A stretch of DNA of 8,157 bases from Planctomycetota bacterium (GTDB lineage: Bacteria; Planctomycetota; JAJSAM01). Position numbers and translations under genes: made by a program. The notes below the pieces were generated by a model, which made no database searches, had not been told where the DNA came from, and saw only the letters and a list, made by a program, of their open reading frames with translations. Below, piece after piece: positions 1 to 6,162 of the stretch; position 1 is the stretch's first letter; every line of letters begins with the position of its first letter. The stretch lies in assembly GCA_029932425.1 (NCBI GenBank), contig JAOZQC010000115.1:1-8157 (forward strand), read 5' to 3'.

Positions 1-2
1 CC

Positions 3-956
3 GTGCTGAACGCGGGGGACGGGACGGGCGAGGATCCCCTGTTCGCCGCGGGGGAGCTCGCGGTCCTCGGCCGGAAGGTGCGCGGGCTCGCCGGGAAGAG
101 CATCGCGCTCTGCGGGGACCTGCGCCGGAACCGGCGCGCGCACAGCCTCGCGGTGGGGCTCGGCGCTCTCGGGGCCCGGGTCCTCCTGGTCCCCGCGCGC
201 GGGGCGGAGCCGGATCCCGCCCTGTTGGATCTCCTGGCGGAAGGTCCCGGCACCCACCCGGTGCGCTTCGGCGCCCGGTCCATGACCTCCCTCCTGTCCA
301 TGGTGGACGCCTGGCTCCTCACCCCCGATCTCTCCCACCAGCTCTCGCTGTTCAGCGACGTGGTCGCCGGCTCGGAGGAGGAACGCCGGGCGGTGCGGCA
401 CCAGGTGCGGAGGGTGGACGCGATCTGGGTGGCGGCCCCGAGGACCGAGGAGGGGGAGCCCCGGGAAGCGGACTCCGGCGGGCTCCTGCCGTGGCGCGGG
501 GAGGACGTCCGGGAGTTCGTCTCGCCCCTGCCCGGGCGGAGGGGGCGGAAGAAGGGGGGGGCGGGGGAGGGGCCGGGTCGGGCCGCCGCGGAGGCGGCCG
601 CCGTCCGCGCCGCCCTGTCCCTGGCGCTGGAGAGACCCGCCGCCCGTGCCGAGGGAGGGCGGGGCGTGTACCGCTCCCCGGAGGGAGCGCGCTGCGGGAA
701 CCGCCGCTGCGTGGCCTGCCGCGAGCCCCGGCGGATCGTGCCCGCCTTCCGGGTCCTCCGGTCCGACCCGGTGGTCCTCTCCTGCCTCTTCTGCGGGACG
801 CGGAAGAAGGTGCGGTACGTGGCCAGCCGGGTGGAGCGGAAGCTCCACCGGCCCACGTCGAGCCAGGTCCGCAAGATCCTCGCCCGGAACACGGTCTACT
901 TCGCCTCCCGGGAGGAAGCGGAGGCCGCGGGCTACGTTCCCTCCCGGATCGGATGA
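3..956 (+). CDS. PyrB-like aspartate carbamoyltransferase C-terminal half fused to PyrI-type zinc domain and degenerate Ada-like domain (5' partial)
   Basis: The gene enters from the left edge; GTG at 3 is an internal codon, because NAGDG (visible residues 3-7) is a mid-protein ATCase motif. Counting from base 3, residues 1-210 follow the aspartate-binding half of PyrB: NAGDG, GDL-x3-R-x2-HSL (38-49), PLP (175-177) and a final helix VRAALSLALE (201-210). Residues 231-264 copy the PyrI zinc site: C-x4-C (231, 236), then EP, then C-x2-C (261, 264). Residues 281-317 match the Ada-type metal-binding fold (HRP, NTVYFASREEAEAAGY), but its cysteines are Ser or Gly. Carbamoyl phosphate ligands are also changed: the HPTQ motif reads DPLF, and the Arg/Gln of the RVQ loop are absent, while Arg44 (E. 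coli R167 equivalent) remains. Only about 20 residues separate the last PyrB helix from the zinc site, so the PyrI nucleotide-binding domain is missing. PyrB-PyrI fusions are known, for example in Thermotoga maritima. I infer a non-catalytic or altered-specificity paralog; an unusual active enzyme is not excluded. Confidence 0.72.
   Translation: MLNAGDGTGEDPLFAAGELAVLGRKVRGLAGKSIALCGDLRRNRRAHSLAVGLGALGARVLLVPARGAEPDPALLDLLAEGPGTHPVRFGARSMTSLLSMVDAWLLTPDLSHQLSLFSDVVAGSEEERRAVRHQVRRVDAIWVAAPRTEEGEPREADSGGLLPWRGEDVREFVSPLPGRRGRKKGGAGEGPGRAAAEAAAVRAALSLALERPAARAEGGRGVYRSPEGARCGNRRCVACREPRRIVPAFRVLRSDPVVLSCLFCGTRKKVRYVASRVERKLHRPTSSQVRKILARNTVYFASREEAEAAGYVPSRIG
554..582 (+). other. Putative G-quadruplex motif inside the PyrB-like gene
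   Basis: Five successive G-runs of 8, 5, 4, 3 and 3 bases are separated by 1-2 base spacers on the coding strand. This satisfies the usual four-tract quadruplex pattern. It encodes the low-complexity Gly/Arg linker between the PLP motif and the last PyrB helix. Homology in the same frame on both sides shows that the G8 run has not shifted the frame. The motif may be only a by-product of glycine codons in GC-rich DNA. Confidence 0.4.
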
Positions 957-960
957 GGGA

Positions 961-981
961 CCACGGGCCTTCCCCGGGTGG
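961..981 (+). terminator. Weak hairpin just after the PyrB-like gene, possible terminator
   Basis: CCACGGG (961-967) can pair with CCC (973-975) and GTGG (978-981) across a two-base bulge, giving seven pairs with a 5-base loop. It begins five bases after the TGA stop. There is no T-tract, so intrinsic termination is doubtful, and such structures are common in GC-rich DNA. Confidence 0.2.
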
Positions 982-1087
982 ACCCCCGAGCGGAATCGCT
1001 CTCCGATCCTGTTGCAGGAGCGCACGACCGGCGGGAGGGGGGAAAGGTAAGTGCCATGGCGGCAAGGGTTTGGCGATTGCGTCCTCT

Positions 1088-1102
1088 TGGCATGGCCGTT
1101 GC
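1088..1102 (+). promoter_or_regulatory. Sigma-54 (RpoN) type promoter, -24/-12 elements
   Basis: TGGCAT-N5-TTGC matches the sigma-54 consensus TGGCAC-N5-TTGC at nine of ten positions. GG (1089-1090) and GC (1101-1102) are separated by exactly the required distance, and the base after TGGCAT is the preferred G. Transcription would start near 1113, leaving a leader of about 225 bases before the lipoprotein ATG. Sigma-54 promoters require an activator ATPase bound upstream; the inverted repeat TCCTG-TTG-CAGGA (1007-1019), about 70 bases upstream, is a possible but unproven activator site. If real, the lipoprotein genes are switched on by a two-component or similar signal rather than expressed constitutively. 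Confidence 0.55.
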
Positions 1103-1178
1103 GCCGATCCCCCCGGCGCGTTGTCTGTCCCTGGTCCGCGCCGCGAGGGGCCGTGGGCCCGTGGAGGTGGTTTCCTCC

Positions 1179-1207
1179 TTGACGAAAAGAGCCGGCACAC
1201 CTACCAT
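1179..1207 (+). promoter_or_regulatory. Sigma-70 type promoter candidate
   Basis: TTGACG (1179-1184, five of six consensus bases) is followed after exactly 17 bases by TACCAT (1202-1207, four of six, keeping the key TA and final T). Transcription would start near 1214, immediately before the leader structures. It lies in a locally AT-richer patch of an otherwise very GC-rich region. It may work beside, or instead of, the sigma-54-type site upstream. Confidence 0.42.
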
Positions 1208-1216
1208 TTCCAGCCA

Positions 1217-1313
1217 ATGCGGAGGGCATTCCGCCACCGCATCTTCCGGACTGTGGCGGGTTTCCGGCCGGCACCATCCCCGGGGGGATGGGTTTCGTCC
1301 GCGGGCCGGACGA
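1217..1313 (+). promoter_or_regulatory. Structured mRNA leader: candidate pseudoknot plus two hairpins
   Basis: ATGCGG (1217-1222) pairs with CCGCAT (1237-1242). CCGCCA (1231-1236), inside that loop, pairs with TGGCGG (1254-1259). Together these have the geometry of an H-type pseudoknot with no base between the stems. Two hairpins follow: CCATCCC/GGGATGG (1274-1280 and 1285-1291) and TCGTCCG/CGGACGA (1295-1301 and 1307-1313). The last ends 11 bases before the Shine-Dalgarno. I do not recognise a known riboswitch class. High GC makes chance pairing likely, so function is inferred only from position and tandem arrangement. Confidence 0.3.
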
Positions 1314-1324
1314 GGGCATGAACC

Positions 1325-1331
1325 GAAGGAG
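1325..1331 (+). promoter_or_regulatory. Ribosome binding site fixing the lipoprotein start at 1338
   Basis: GAAGGAG lies six bases upstream of ATG 1338. The ATG opens directly into a lipoprotein signal peptide, which decides against the longer in-frame starts upstream (for example ATG 1056). Confidence 0.75.
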
Positions 1332-1337
1332 CCGAAT

Positions 1338-3296
1338 ATGTCCCTGAGGCAACTCCCGATTCTGGCCGTGATCAGCGCCCTGCTCCTTCCCTTCCTTCCC
1401 GCGTGCGGCGGGTCGGGGGGGCAGTCCGGCAAGCCGCGGAACAAGGACCTCGCGGTCACGTACTTCAGCATGGACGGCCGGACCGACGTGGAGCGCAACC
1501 GGATCCTGGAGATCCGCTTCACGGCCCCCGTGAAGAAGAGCTCCGTGAGCAACCGCACCGTGCGGGTGCTCACCGGTCCCAAGCTCCAGACGCCGGCGGT
1601 GGGGGCGCTCATCGTCGACGGGAACGTGATCCGGTTCGACCCGACCCGGACCCAGGAGTCCTATGACCGGGACGGCCTGGTGGTGGTTCCCGACCATCCG
1701 TTCGGCTTCGACGCCCTGGCGAACTACCAGGTGTTCATCCCCGCGCCGCCTGACGGCAAGACGCTCCTGAACCGGGCCGGGAAGCCCATCGTGAAGTCCT
1801 TCTTCGCGAGCTTCACCACCAGCGAGGAGTACCTGAAGGAGCTGGATCCGCCGGAGTTCATCGGCATCGACGGGACGAACAAGCTCGGCTTCTCGCCGGA
1901 TCTCAAGTTCGACGAGACGCAGGGGGAGTTCGTGGTCCCCTACAACGCGGCGATCCTGATCCAGTTCGACGAGCCCATCGACCCCGCCACCATGGAGCCG
2001 GGGGCCACGGTGCTCATCAAGAACCAGGACGTGCTCGACTACCTGGGCCGGCCCACGGACATCCCGGGCACCTTCAAGCCCAGCAAGGACGGACGGCTCT
2101 ACTCCTTCGTCCCCTCCTTCCACTACGGGCGCGGGCCGTACCGGATCTCGGTGGAGTTGACCCAGGGGATCAAGGACCTGGCGGGCAACCCCCTCGCCAA
2201 CCCGAAGACCCTCTACTTCCGGACCGAGTACAAGCCCGATGTGAACACGATCGGGGTGATGACCGAGAGCTTCGACACGAACCAGTTCGAGGACGTGGCG
2301 AACACCACGGCGGAGTGGAATACGGTGAAGGAGGGCGAGCTGCAGGGCGGTGCCATCACCACCACCACCCTCATCGTCAGCTACACCCCCGACGGCATCA
2401 ACTCCCGGAAGACGCGGGTGGACTACCCGCTGATCTCGAAGTCGGGGAACAGCACCTGCCCGGCCTGGCCGAACGGGGTCCACGTCCAGGCGAGCTACAA
2501 GCAGGAGGACATCGGGGGCGAGGGGGCGATCTCGGAACTGGCCTGGGGGCCGGACTCGAACGCGCTGTTCGCCGCCGTCCACCCGAACATCCAGATCCGC
2601 CTCGGGCACACGAAGGACACCGCGGGCGTCCTGGGGACGAACTTCGCCAACAACTTCAAGGACGGCACGCCGCTTCCGAACTACGACGGGGAGTACGGCA
2701 TCCCCCAGCGGGCGGACATCGATCCGTCCCACCCCCAGGGGGGCTACTGGCCGTTCCCGAAGCTCACCACGCCGTTCGACTACAACGGCAAGAACGGCCT
2801 GCTCGTCGACTGGCGGGTGGACGGGGCCAACGACTGCCAGCTCCTCCGCGTCTGGTTCTGGGGAACGCCTCTGGCCGGGCCCGGCGTGAGGCAGATCCTG
2901 GCCAACACCAAGGACGGCGCGGTGGACACCCAGGTGGGGGGACAGCCCCTCGTCTACGACATGAAGTTCACGAAGCGGCGCCGGATCACGAAGGCGCAGA
3001 GCAAGTTCTACGACACGGCGCAGGCCCAGCCGAACTACGGGGAGCCGATCATCTCGCCCGTCTCGCAGCCGGGCGGTGCCAGCTTCACGCTCGAGTGGCA
3101 GGGCGCGGACGGGATGCCGGACCCGGTCTTCCCGGGCAGGGTGATCCCGGATCCGTCGACCTACACGCCCTGGTCCACCAGCATCGACACCGCGTCGCGG
3201 AAGCGCTTCGTGCGGTTCCGGGTCACGTTGTTCGCCAACCTGAACTCCGACACGGTGCCGGTGATTCGACAGATCCAGATCCCGTACGAGTTCTAG
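1338..3296 (+). CDS. Surface lipoprotein with two bacterial Ig-like domains and C-terminal beta-sandwich-like module
   Basis: This 652-residue protein begins with a lipoprotein signal peptide: one early Arg, a hydrophobic stretch (5-20) and lipobox LPAC with Cys23 as lipidation site. Gly at +2 means no E. coli-type Asp inner-membrane retention signal, so an outer-membrane location is likely. Residues about 37-160 and 198-297 look like SbsA/Big_5 Ig-like domains: RFTAPV and QFDEPIDPATM strands, KDLAGNPL, and closing SFTT and YFRT strands. The motif E-x-F-x-T-N (310-315) followed by ED, TTA and W327 marks the start of a distinct C-terminal part. Residues about 552-652 (SKFYDT, PNYG, WST, RFVRFRV, PVIRQIQIPY) resemble a beta-sandwich module common at the ends of secreted bacterial proteins. 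I see no catalytic motif, and only two cysteines remain in the mature part (374, 500). A related lipoprotein follows 55 bases downstream. The role is probably surface structure or adhesion, possibly carbohydrate binding; the true ligand is unknown. Confidence 0.8.
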   Translation: MSLRQLPILAVISALLLPFLPACGGSGGQSGKPRNKDLAVTYFSMDGRTDVERNRILEIRFTAPVKKSSVSNRTVRVLTGPKLQTPAVGALIVDGNVIRFDPTRTQESYDRDGLVVVPDHPFGFDALANYQVFIPAPPDGKTLLNRAGKPIVKSFFASFTTSEEYLKELDPPEFIGIDGTNKLGFSPDLKFDETQGEFVVPYNAAILIQFDEPIDPATMEPGATVLIKNQDVLDYLGRPTDIPGTFKPSKDGRLYSFVPSFHYGRGPYRISVELTQGIKDLAGNPLANPKTLYFRTEYKPDVNTIGVMTESFDTNQFEDVANTTAEWNTVKEGELQGGAITTTTLIVSYTPDGINSRKTRVDYPLISKSGNSTCPAWPNGVHVQASYKQEDIGGEGAISELAWGPDSNALFAAVHPNIQIRLGHTKDTAGVLGTNFANNFKDGTPLPNYDGEYGIPQRADIDPSHPQGGYWPFPKLTTPFDYNGKNGLLVDWRVDGANDCQLLRVWFWGTPLAGPGVRQILANTKDGAVDTQVGGQPLVYDMKFTKRRRITKAQSKFYDTAQAQPNYGEPIISPVSQPGGASFTLEWQGADGMPDPVFPGRVIPDPSTYTPWSTSIDTASRKRFVRFRVTLFANLNSDTVPVIRQIQIPYEF

Positions 3297-3351
3297 ACCC
3301 GCCCCGGCGGGACGTGCGGGGAGAGGGAGCTTCGAGAAAGGAGCCCAGCTC

Positions 3352-6030
3352 ATGAGGAAGGGCAAGTTGGGGCACGGGCAAGGGATCGCGATGCTCGGCC
3401 TTCTGGGGTTGCTGGCCCTCGCGCTCGCCGCGTGCGGAAGCAACGGCCCCGGGGGGGGTACTCCCCAGAAGGACACCAAGGACCTGTGGGTGGAGCGGTT
3501 CAGCGTCCCGAACTTCTCCGGGATCCTCCTCGACGAGGCGGTGAGCTGGGTCCTGTCCGAGGAGATCAAGCCGGCGAGCCTCAATCACGACTCGGTGCGC
3601 ATGCGGACCGGCACCGCGGGGGGGGAGGCTCCGCGGGGGACGTTCGTGAAGGGGATCTTCCTCATCGACCGCGAGACGGGCGCCCGGGTGGTGGTGGATC
3701 CGGACGAGCTGGCGGACCGGCTCATCCGGAAGATCGAGAAGAAGGGGAAGGTCTCCCTGGTGCCGCCCACCACGCGGTACGACCTGGGGGCCATCTCCGA
3801 GCTGAACGGGAACCGCCGGGTGCTCTTCAACCACTCCTTCGGCTCGGTGATCACCTTCGTGCCCGAGATCCCCACCCGCCCCGACCTCTCCGACACGGGT
3901 TACACGCCGGGGGCCACCTACTCCGTGGTGATCCCTGCCTTCCCGGCCCTGAACACGGTGAAGTCCATCGGCAACGAGCCGGTGCTCCCCCGCGAGGGAC
4001 GGGTCTTCGTGAGCTCCTTCACCACCGTGCCGCTCACCTCGCCCACGCTCTTCCTCGGCGGGGAGAACACCGGCCGGCCCCGGGCCATCAACACCGACCC
4101 TCCCAACGGGTCCACGGACGTGCCCGCGGACCAGCGGATCTACATCCGGTTCTCGCAGCCCCTGGATCCGAGGACGATCACCACCGACAACTTCTTCCTG
4201 GAGATCGCGTCCATCCCCGGCCGGCCCCAGATCCCGGTGTCCCTGTTCCTCCGGCAGACGCGGCTCGGCTTCATCGAGGTGGTGATGACGCCGCTGCAGG
4301 ACCTGCCGGACGACCAGTTCTTCGAGGTGTCCGTCTCCTCGAACGTGCGGGACCTCCTGGGCCGCTCCCTGGTGCCGTTCGTCTTCTCCTTCACCTCCGG
4401 CACCACGAGCGGGGAGACGCTCCCCATCGACGAGGAGTTCACGAGCAACTCCCGGGAGGACGCGGCGGCCACCACCGCGAACTGGAACGGCAGCAAGCCG
4501 TTCGTGGGGGCCACGCCGGGCGCGGTGACCGCGGTTTTCGCGCCGTTCGCCGGGAACGGCTCGGACGGGGCGTTCGAGCCGGTGGTGGGAGACGTGACCT
4601 TCCTCGACACCGGGGACGTGAACCAGCGCGTGTACAACTACACCTCCATCAACGTCCGCATCGGCGCCTTCGTGGTGGGCCAGGGCAACTTCGGCCTCGT
4701 CATGCGCTGCCAGGGTGACGTGACCGTGGACGGCGGGATCACCGTGAACGGTGCGGACGGGGGTACCGGCGGCACGGGTTCCGCGGGCGACATCGACGCC
4801 AAGGGCGGCCCGGGCGGCGCCGGCGGGGCCGGCGGCTTCGCGGGCGGAGACGGCGCCTTCGCCACCATCGGCGAGGGCGGCAACTTCGACGGGATCGACG
4901 GCTTCGGTCCCGGCGGAGGCAAGGGGGGCGGCACCGGCGACCAGGAAGCCAGCTCCACCCCGACCGATCCGAACGTGATCCGGGAAGGCGGGGGCGGCGG
5001 CGGACACGCCACGGCGGGCACCGACGCCGACCTCCACGGCATCAAGGGCGGGCACGGCGGCGAGGGCGGCAGCAGTTACGGCCGGCCGGACTTCAGCGAC
5101 GCCACCCTGGTACCCCTGGTGGTGGGCGTGCCCACTCTCGTCTCCGGGTTCGGCGGCGGCGGGGGCGGCGGCGGCGGCGGTGAAGACGACATCGGGTCCG
5201 ACGGCGTGAACGGCACTCCCGGCGGCGAGGACGAGGGCGGCGGCGGCGGAGGGGGCGGCGGCGGCGCCCTGCAGATCGTGGCCTACGGCAGCATCACCGT
5301 GCGCGGCCGCATCGACGCCAACGGGGGCAAGGGCGGCAGCTCCTACAACCCCTCCACCGGCGGCCTGGGGCAGGGAGCCCCGGGCGGCGGGGGAGCGGGG
5401 GGCTCCAGCTGGCTCCAGTCCTTCGCGGACATCGTGCTCGACTCCCTGGCCCGCATCGAGGCCCTGGGAGGGATCGGGGGCCAGGGTGACGGCAACGGCT
5501 TCGAGATCCGCAAGGGCGGGAACGGAGGGGACGGTTACATCCGCCTCGAGGACTCGGACGGCAACATCATCGTCCCCGCCACGGTCACCCCCCAGACGGC
5601 GGACACCGTGGGGACCTTCTCCCCGGCGCTGGACCTCGACTCCGTGGCCCAGTCCCTCTGGTACAACCAGCGGATCCCGACCCCCAACTACGGCTCGCCG
5701 CTCATCGACGCCGACCTGAACGGGGGCACCATCGAGGTCCTGATCCAGGGGGCGCGGGAGGACGTGACCCAGGCGGGCGAGCAGCCCGTGGATCCGGACA
5801 CGGACCCGGAGCGGGTGTTCACCACGGACTGGATCCCGCTCGGCGTCACGGAGCCGGACGGCTCCGGGGGCACGCGGTTCACGGTCCTCACCGAGAACAT
5901 CGACAAGCTGGACGACTACCAGTACCTGCGGTTCCGCATCAACTTCAGCGTGGACCCGCTGCACTCGTTCACCGATCCCCTTCCCATCGTGCGGAGGCTC
6001 TTCATCGACGTCTCGAAGACCCCGGACTGA
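3352..6030 (+). CDS. Surface lipoprotein with two Ig-like domains, large Gly-rich repeat region and C-terminal beta-sandwich-like module
   Basis: This 892-residue protein starts at ATG 3352 behind AAAGGAG (3337-3343, 8-base spacing). The signal peptide has Arg/Lys at 2-5, a hydrophobic core (12-26) and lipobox LAAC with Cys28 and Gly at +2, so an outer-membrane lipoprotein is expected. Residues about 45-225 and 245-350 are SbsA/Big_5-like Ig domains; the second is clearest (DPPNGSTDVPADQRIYIRFS, then PLDPRTIT, then FSFTS). E-x-F-x-S-N (361-366), then ED, TTA and W378, repeats the junction motif of the preceding lipoprotein. Residues about 461-735 are extremely Gly-rich with interspersed beta-strand-like segments. 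Residues about 765-885 (PNYGSPLI, TDWIPLG, YLRFRI, PIVRRLFIDV) correspond to the C-terminal module of its neighbour. It is thus a paralog with the same frame plus a Gly-rich insert. The 55-base gap suggests co-transcription. Likely a surface or adhesive protein; no enzymatic motif is visible. Confidence 0.82.
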   Translation: MRKGKLGHGQGIAMLGLLGLLALALAACGSNGPGGGTPQKDTKDLWVERFSVPNFSGILLDEAVSWVLSEEIKPASLNHDSVRMRTGTAGGEAPRGTFVKGIFLIDRETGARVVVDPDELADRLIRKIEKKGKVSLVPPTTRYDLGAISELNGNRRVLFNHSFGSVITFVPEIPTRPDLSDTGYTPGATYSVVIPAFPALNTVKSIGNEPVLPREGRVFVSSFTTVPLTSPTLFLGGENTGRPRAINTDPPNGSTDVPADQRIYIRFSQPLDPRTITTDNFFLEIASIPGRPQIPVSLFLRQTRLGFIEVVMTPLQDLPDDQFFEVSVSSNVRDLLGRSLVPFVFSFTSGTTSGETLPIDEEFTSNSREDAAATTANWNGSKPFVGATPGAVTAVFAPFAGNGSDGAFEPVVGDVTFLDTGDVNQRVYNYTSINVRIGAFVVGQGNFGLVMRCQGDVTVDGGITVNGADGGTGGTGSAGDIDAKGGPGGAGGAGGFAGGDGAFATIGEGGNFDGIDGFGPGGGKGGGTGDQEASSTPTDPNVIREGGGGGGHATAGTDADLHGIKGGHGGEGGSSYGRPDFSDATLVPLVVGVPTLVSGFGGGGGGGGGGEDDIGSDGVNGTPGGEDEGGGGGGGGGGALQIVAYGSITVRGRIDANGGKGGSSYNPSTGGLGQGAPGGGGAGGSSWLQSFADIVLDSLARIEALGGIGGQGDGNGFEIRKGGNGGDGYIRLEDSDGNIIVPATVTPQTADTVGTFSPALDLDSVAQSLWYNQRIPTPNYGSPLIDADLNGGTIEVLIQGAREDVTQAGEQPVDPDTDPERVFTTDWIPLGVTEPDGSGGTRFTVLTENIDKLDDYQYLRFRINFSVDPLHSFTDPLPIVRRLFIDVSKTPD
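4732..5556 (+). repeat. Gly-rich repetitive coding region with three strand-loop repeats and two decaglycine tracts
   Basis: This covers residues about 461-735 of the second lipoprotein. Three related segments each pair beta-strand-like residues with a glycine loop: residues 455-472 (GDVTVDGGITVNGADGGT), 646-663 (GSITVRGRIDANGGKGGS) and about 692-710 (ADIVLDSLARIEALGGIGG). Two runs of ten glycines (5152-5181 and 5236-5265) flank an 18-residue acidic linker. At the DNA level the region is rich in GGC/GGG triplet runs, so in-frame length changes by slippage are plausible. The pattern fits a Gly-rich beta-solenoid-type fold, by inference. Confidence 0.7.
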
Positions 6031-6054
6031 TCGGGAGGAGAGGAACCGACGGCC

Positions 6055-6082
6055 GAAGCGGGCGCCTCCGGGCGCCCGCTTC
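6055..6082 (+). terminator. Strong hairpin after the lipoprotein pair
   Basis: A perfect 12-bp stem, GAAGCGGGCGCC (6055-6066) and GGCGCCCGCTTC (6071-6082), with loop TCCG, begins 24 bases after the TGA of the second lipoprotein gene. There is no clear T-tract, so it may be a GC-rich-type terminator, a bidirectional element or an mRNA 3' end stabiliser. It separates the lipoprotein unit from the radical SAM unit. Confidence 0.65.
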
Positions 6083-6091
6083 CGCGTTCCC

Positions 6092-6113
6092 GCGGGAGCC
6101 ATGGACCTCCCGC
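6092..6113 (+). other. Second inverted repeat between the two gene units
   Basis: GCGGGAG (6092-6098) and CTCCCGC (6107-6113) form a perfect 7-bp stem around an 8-base loop containing CCATGG. TCTCTCC follows directly, so it could add to termination. It could also act as an operator or leader hairpin for the radical SAM gene 49 bases downstream. No convincing promoter for that gene was found between 6031 and 6162. Confidence 0.35.
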
Positions 6114-6162
6114 TCTCTCCGGGCGCGGGAAGAAATGCGCCGGGAAACCGCGGCCGGGGGGC

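Larger units (their letters stand above)
957..1337 (+). other. Gene-free control region upstream of the lipoprotein pair
   Basis: This 381-base stretch has no convincing gene. Its first part holds a bulged hairpin (961-981) and a 5-3-5 inverted repeat (1007-1019). The middle holds sigma-54-like (1088-1102) and sigma-70-like (1179-1207) promoters, and the end holds a structured leader and a Shine-Dalgarno sequence. The lipoprotein reading frame stays open upstream to at least 978, but the extension has neither a signal peptide nor recognisable protein features and is judged non-coding. Confidence 0.7.

Noticed and set aside
3..956. Ordinary active aspartate carbamoyltransferase gene (pyrB or pyrBI)
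   Set aside because: Loss of the HPTQ and RVQ residues and absence of the PyrI nucleotide-binding domain argue against a standard enzyme, so no gene symbol was given.
1051..1182. Small 43-codon frame starting at GTG 1051 after a G-rich stretch
   Set aside because: No recognisable protein features, and it runs through the sigma-54-type promoter into the sigma-70-type -35 element; more likely chance.
978..1337. In-frame N-terminal extension of the first lipoprotein, for example from ATG 1056, which has a G-rich ribosome-site-like sequence
   Set aside because: The lipoprotein signal peptide begins at 1338 behind its own Shine-Dalgarno, and the extension is Arg/Gly/Pro-rich, overlaps the promoter candidates and has no protein features.
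3298..3311. CCCGCC-CC-GGCGGG inverted repeat between the two lipoprotein genes
   Set aside because: Usable stem is only about five pairs with a 4-base loop and no T-run; too weak to call an attenuator, and the genes look co-transcribed.
2315..3355. Long + strand open frame overlapping the first lipoprotein, including a poly-His stretch
   Set aside because: Out-of-frame shadow of a gene with clear domains; the His run comes from repeated ACC codons for threonine in the true frame.
4732..5556. CRISPR array or tandem DNA repeat
   Set aside because: The repetition is at protein level (Gly codons) within an intact frame; there are no equal-length repeats with unique spacers.
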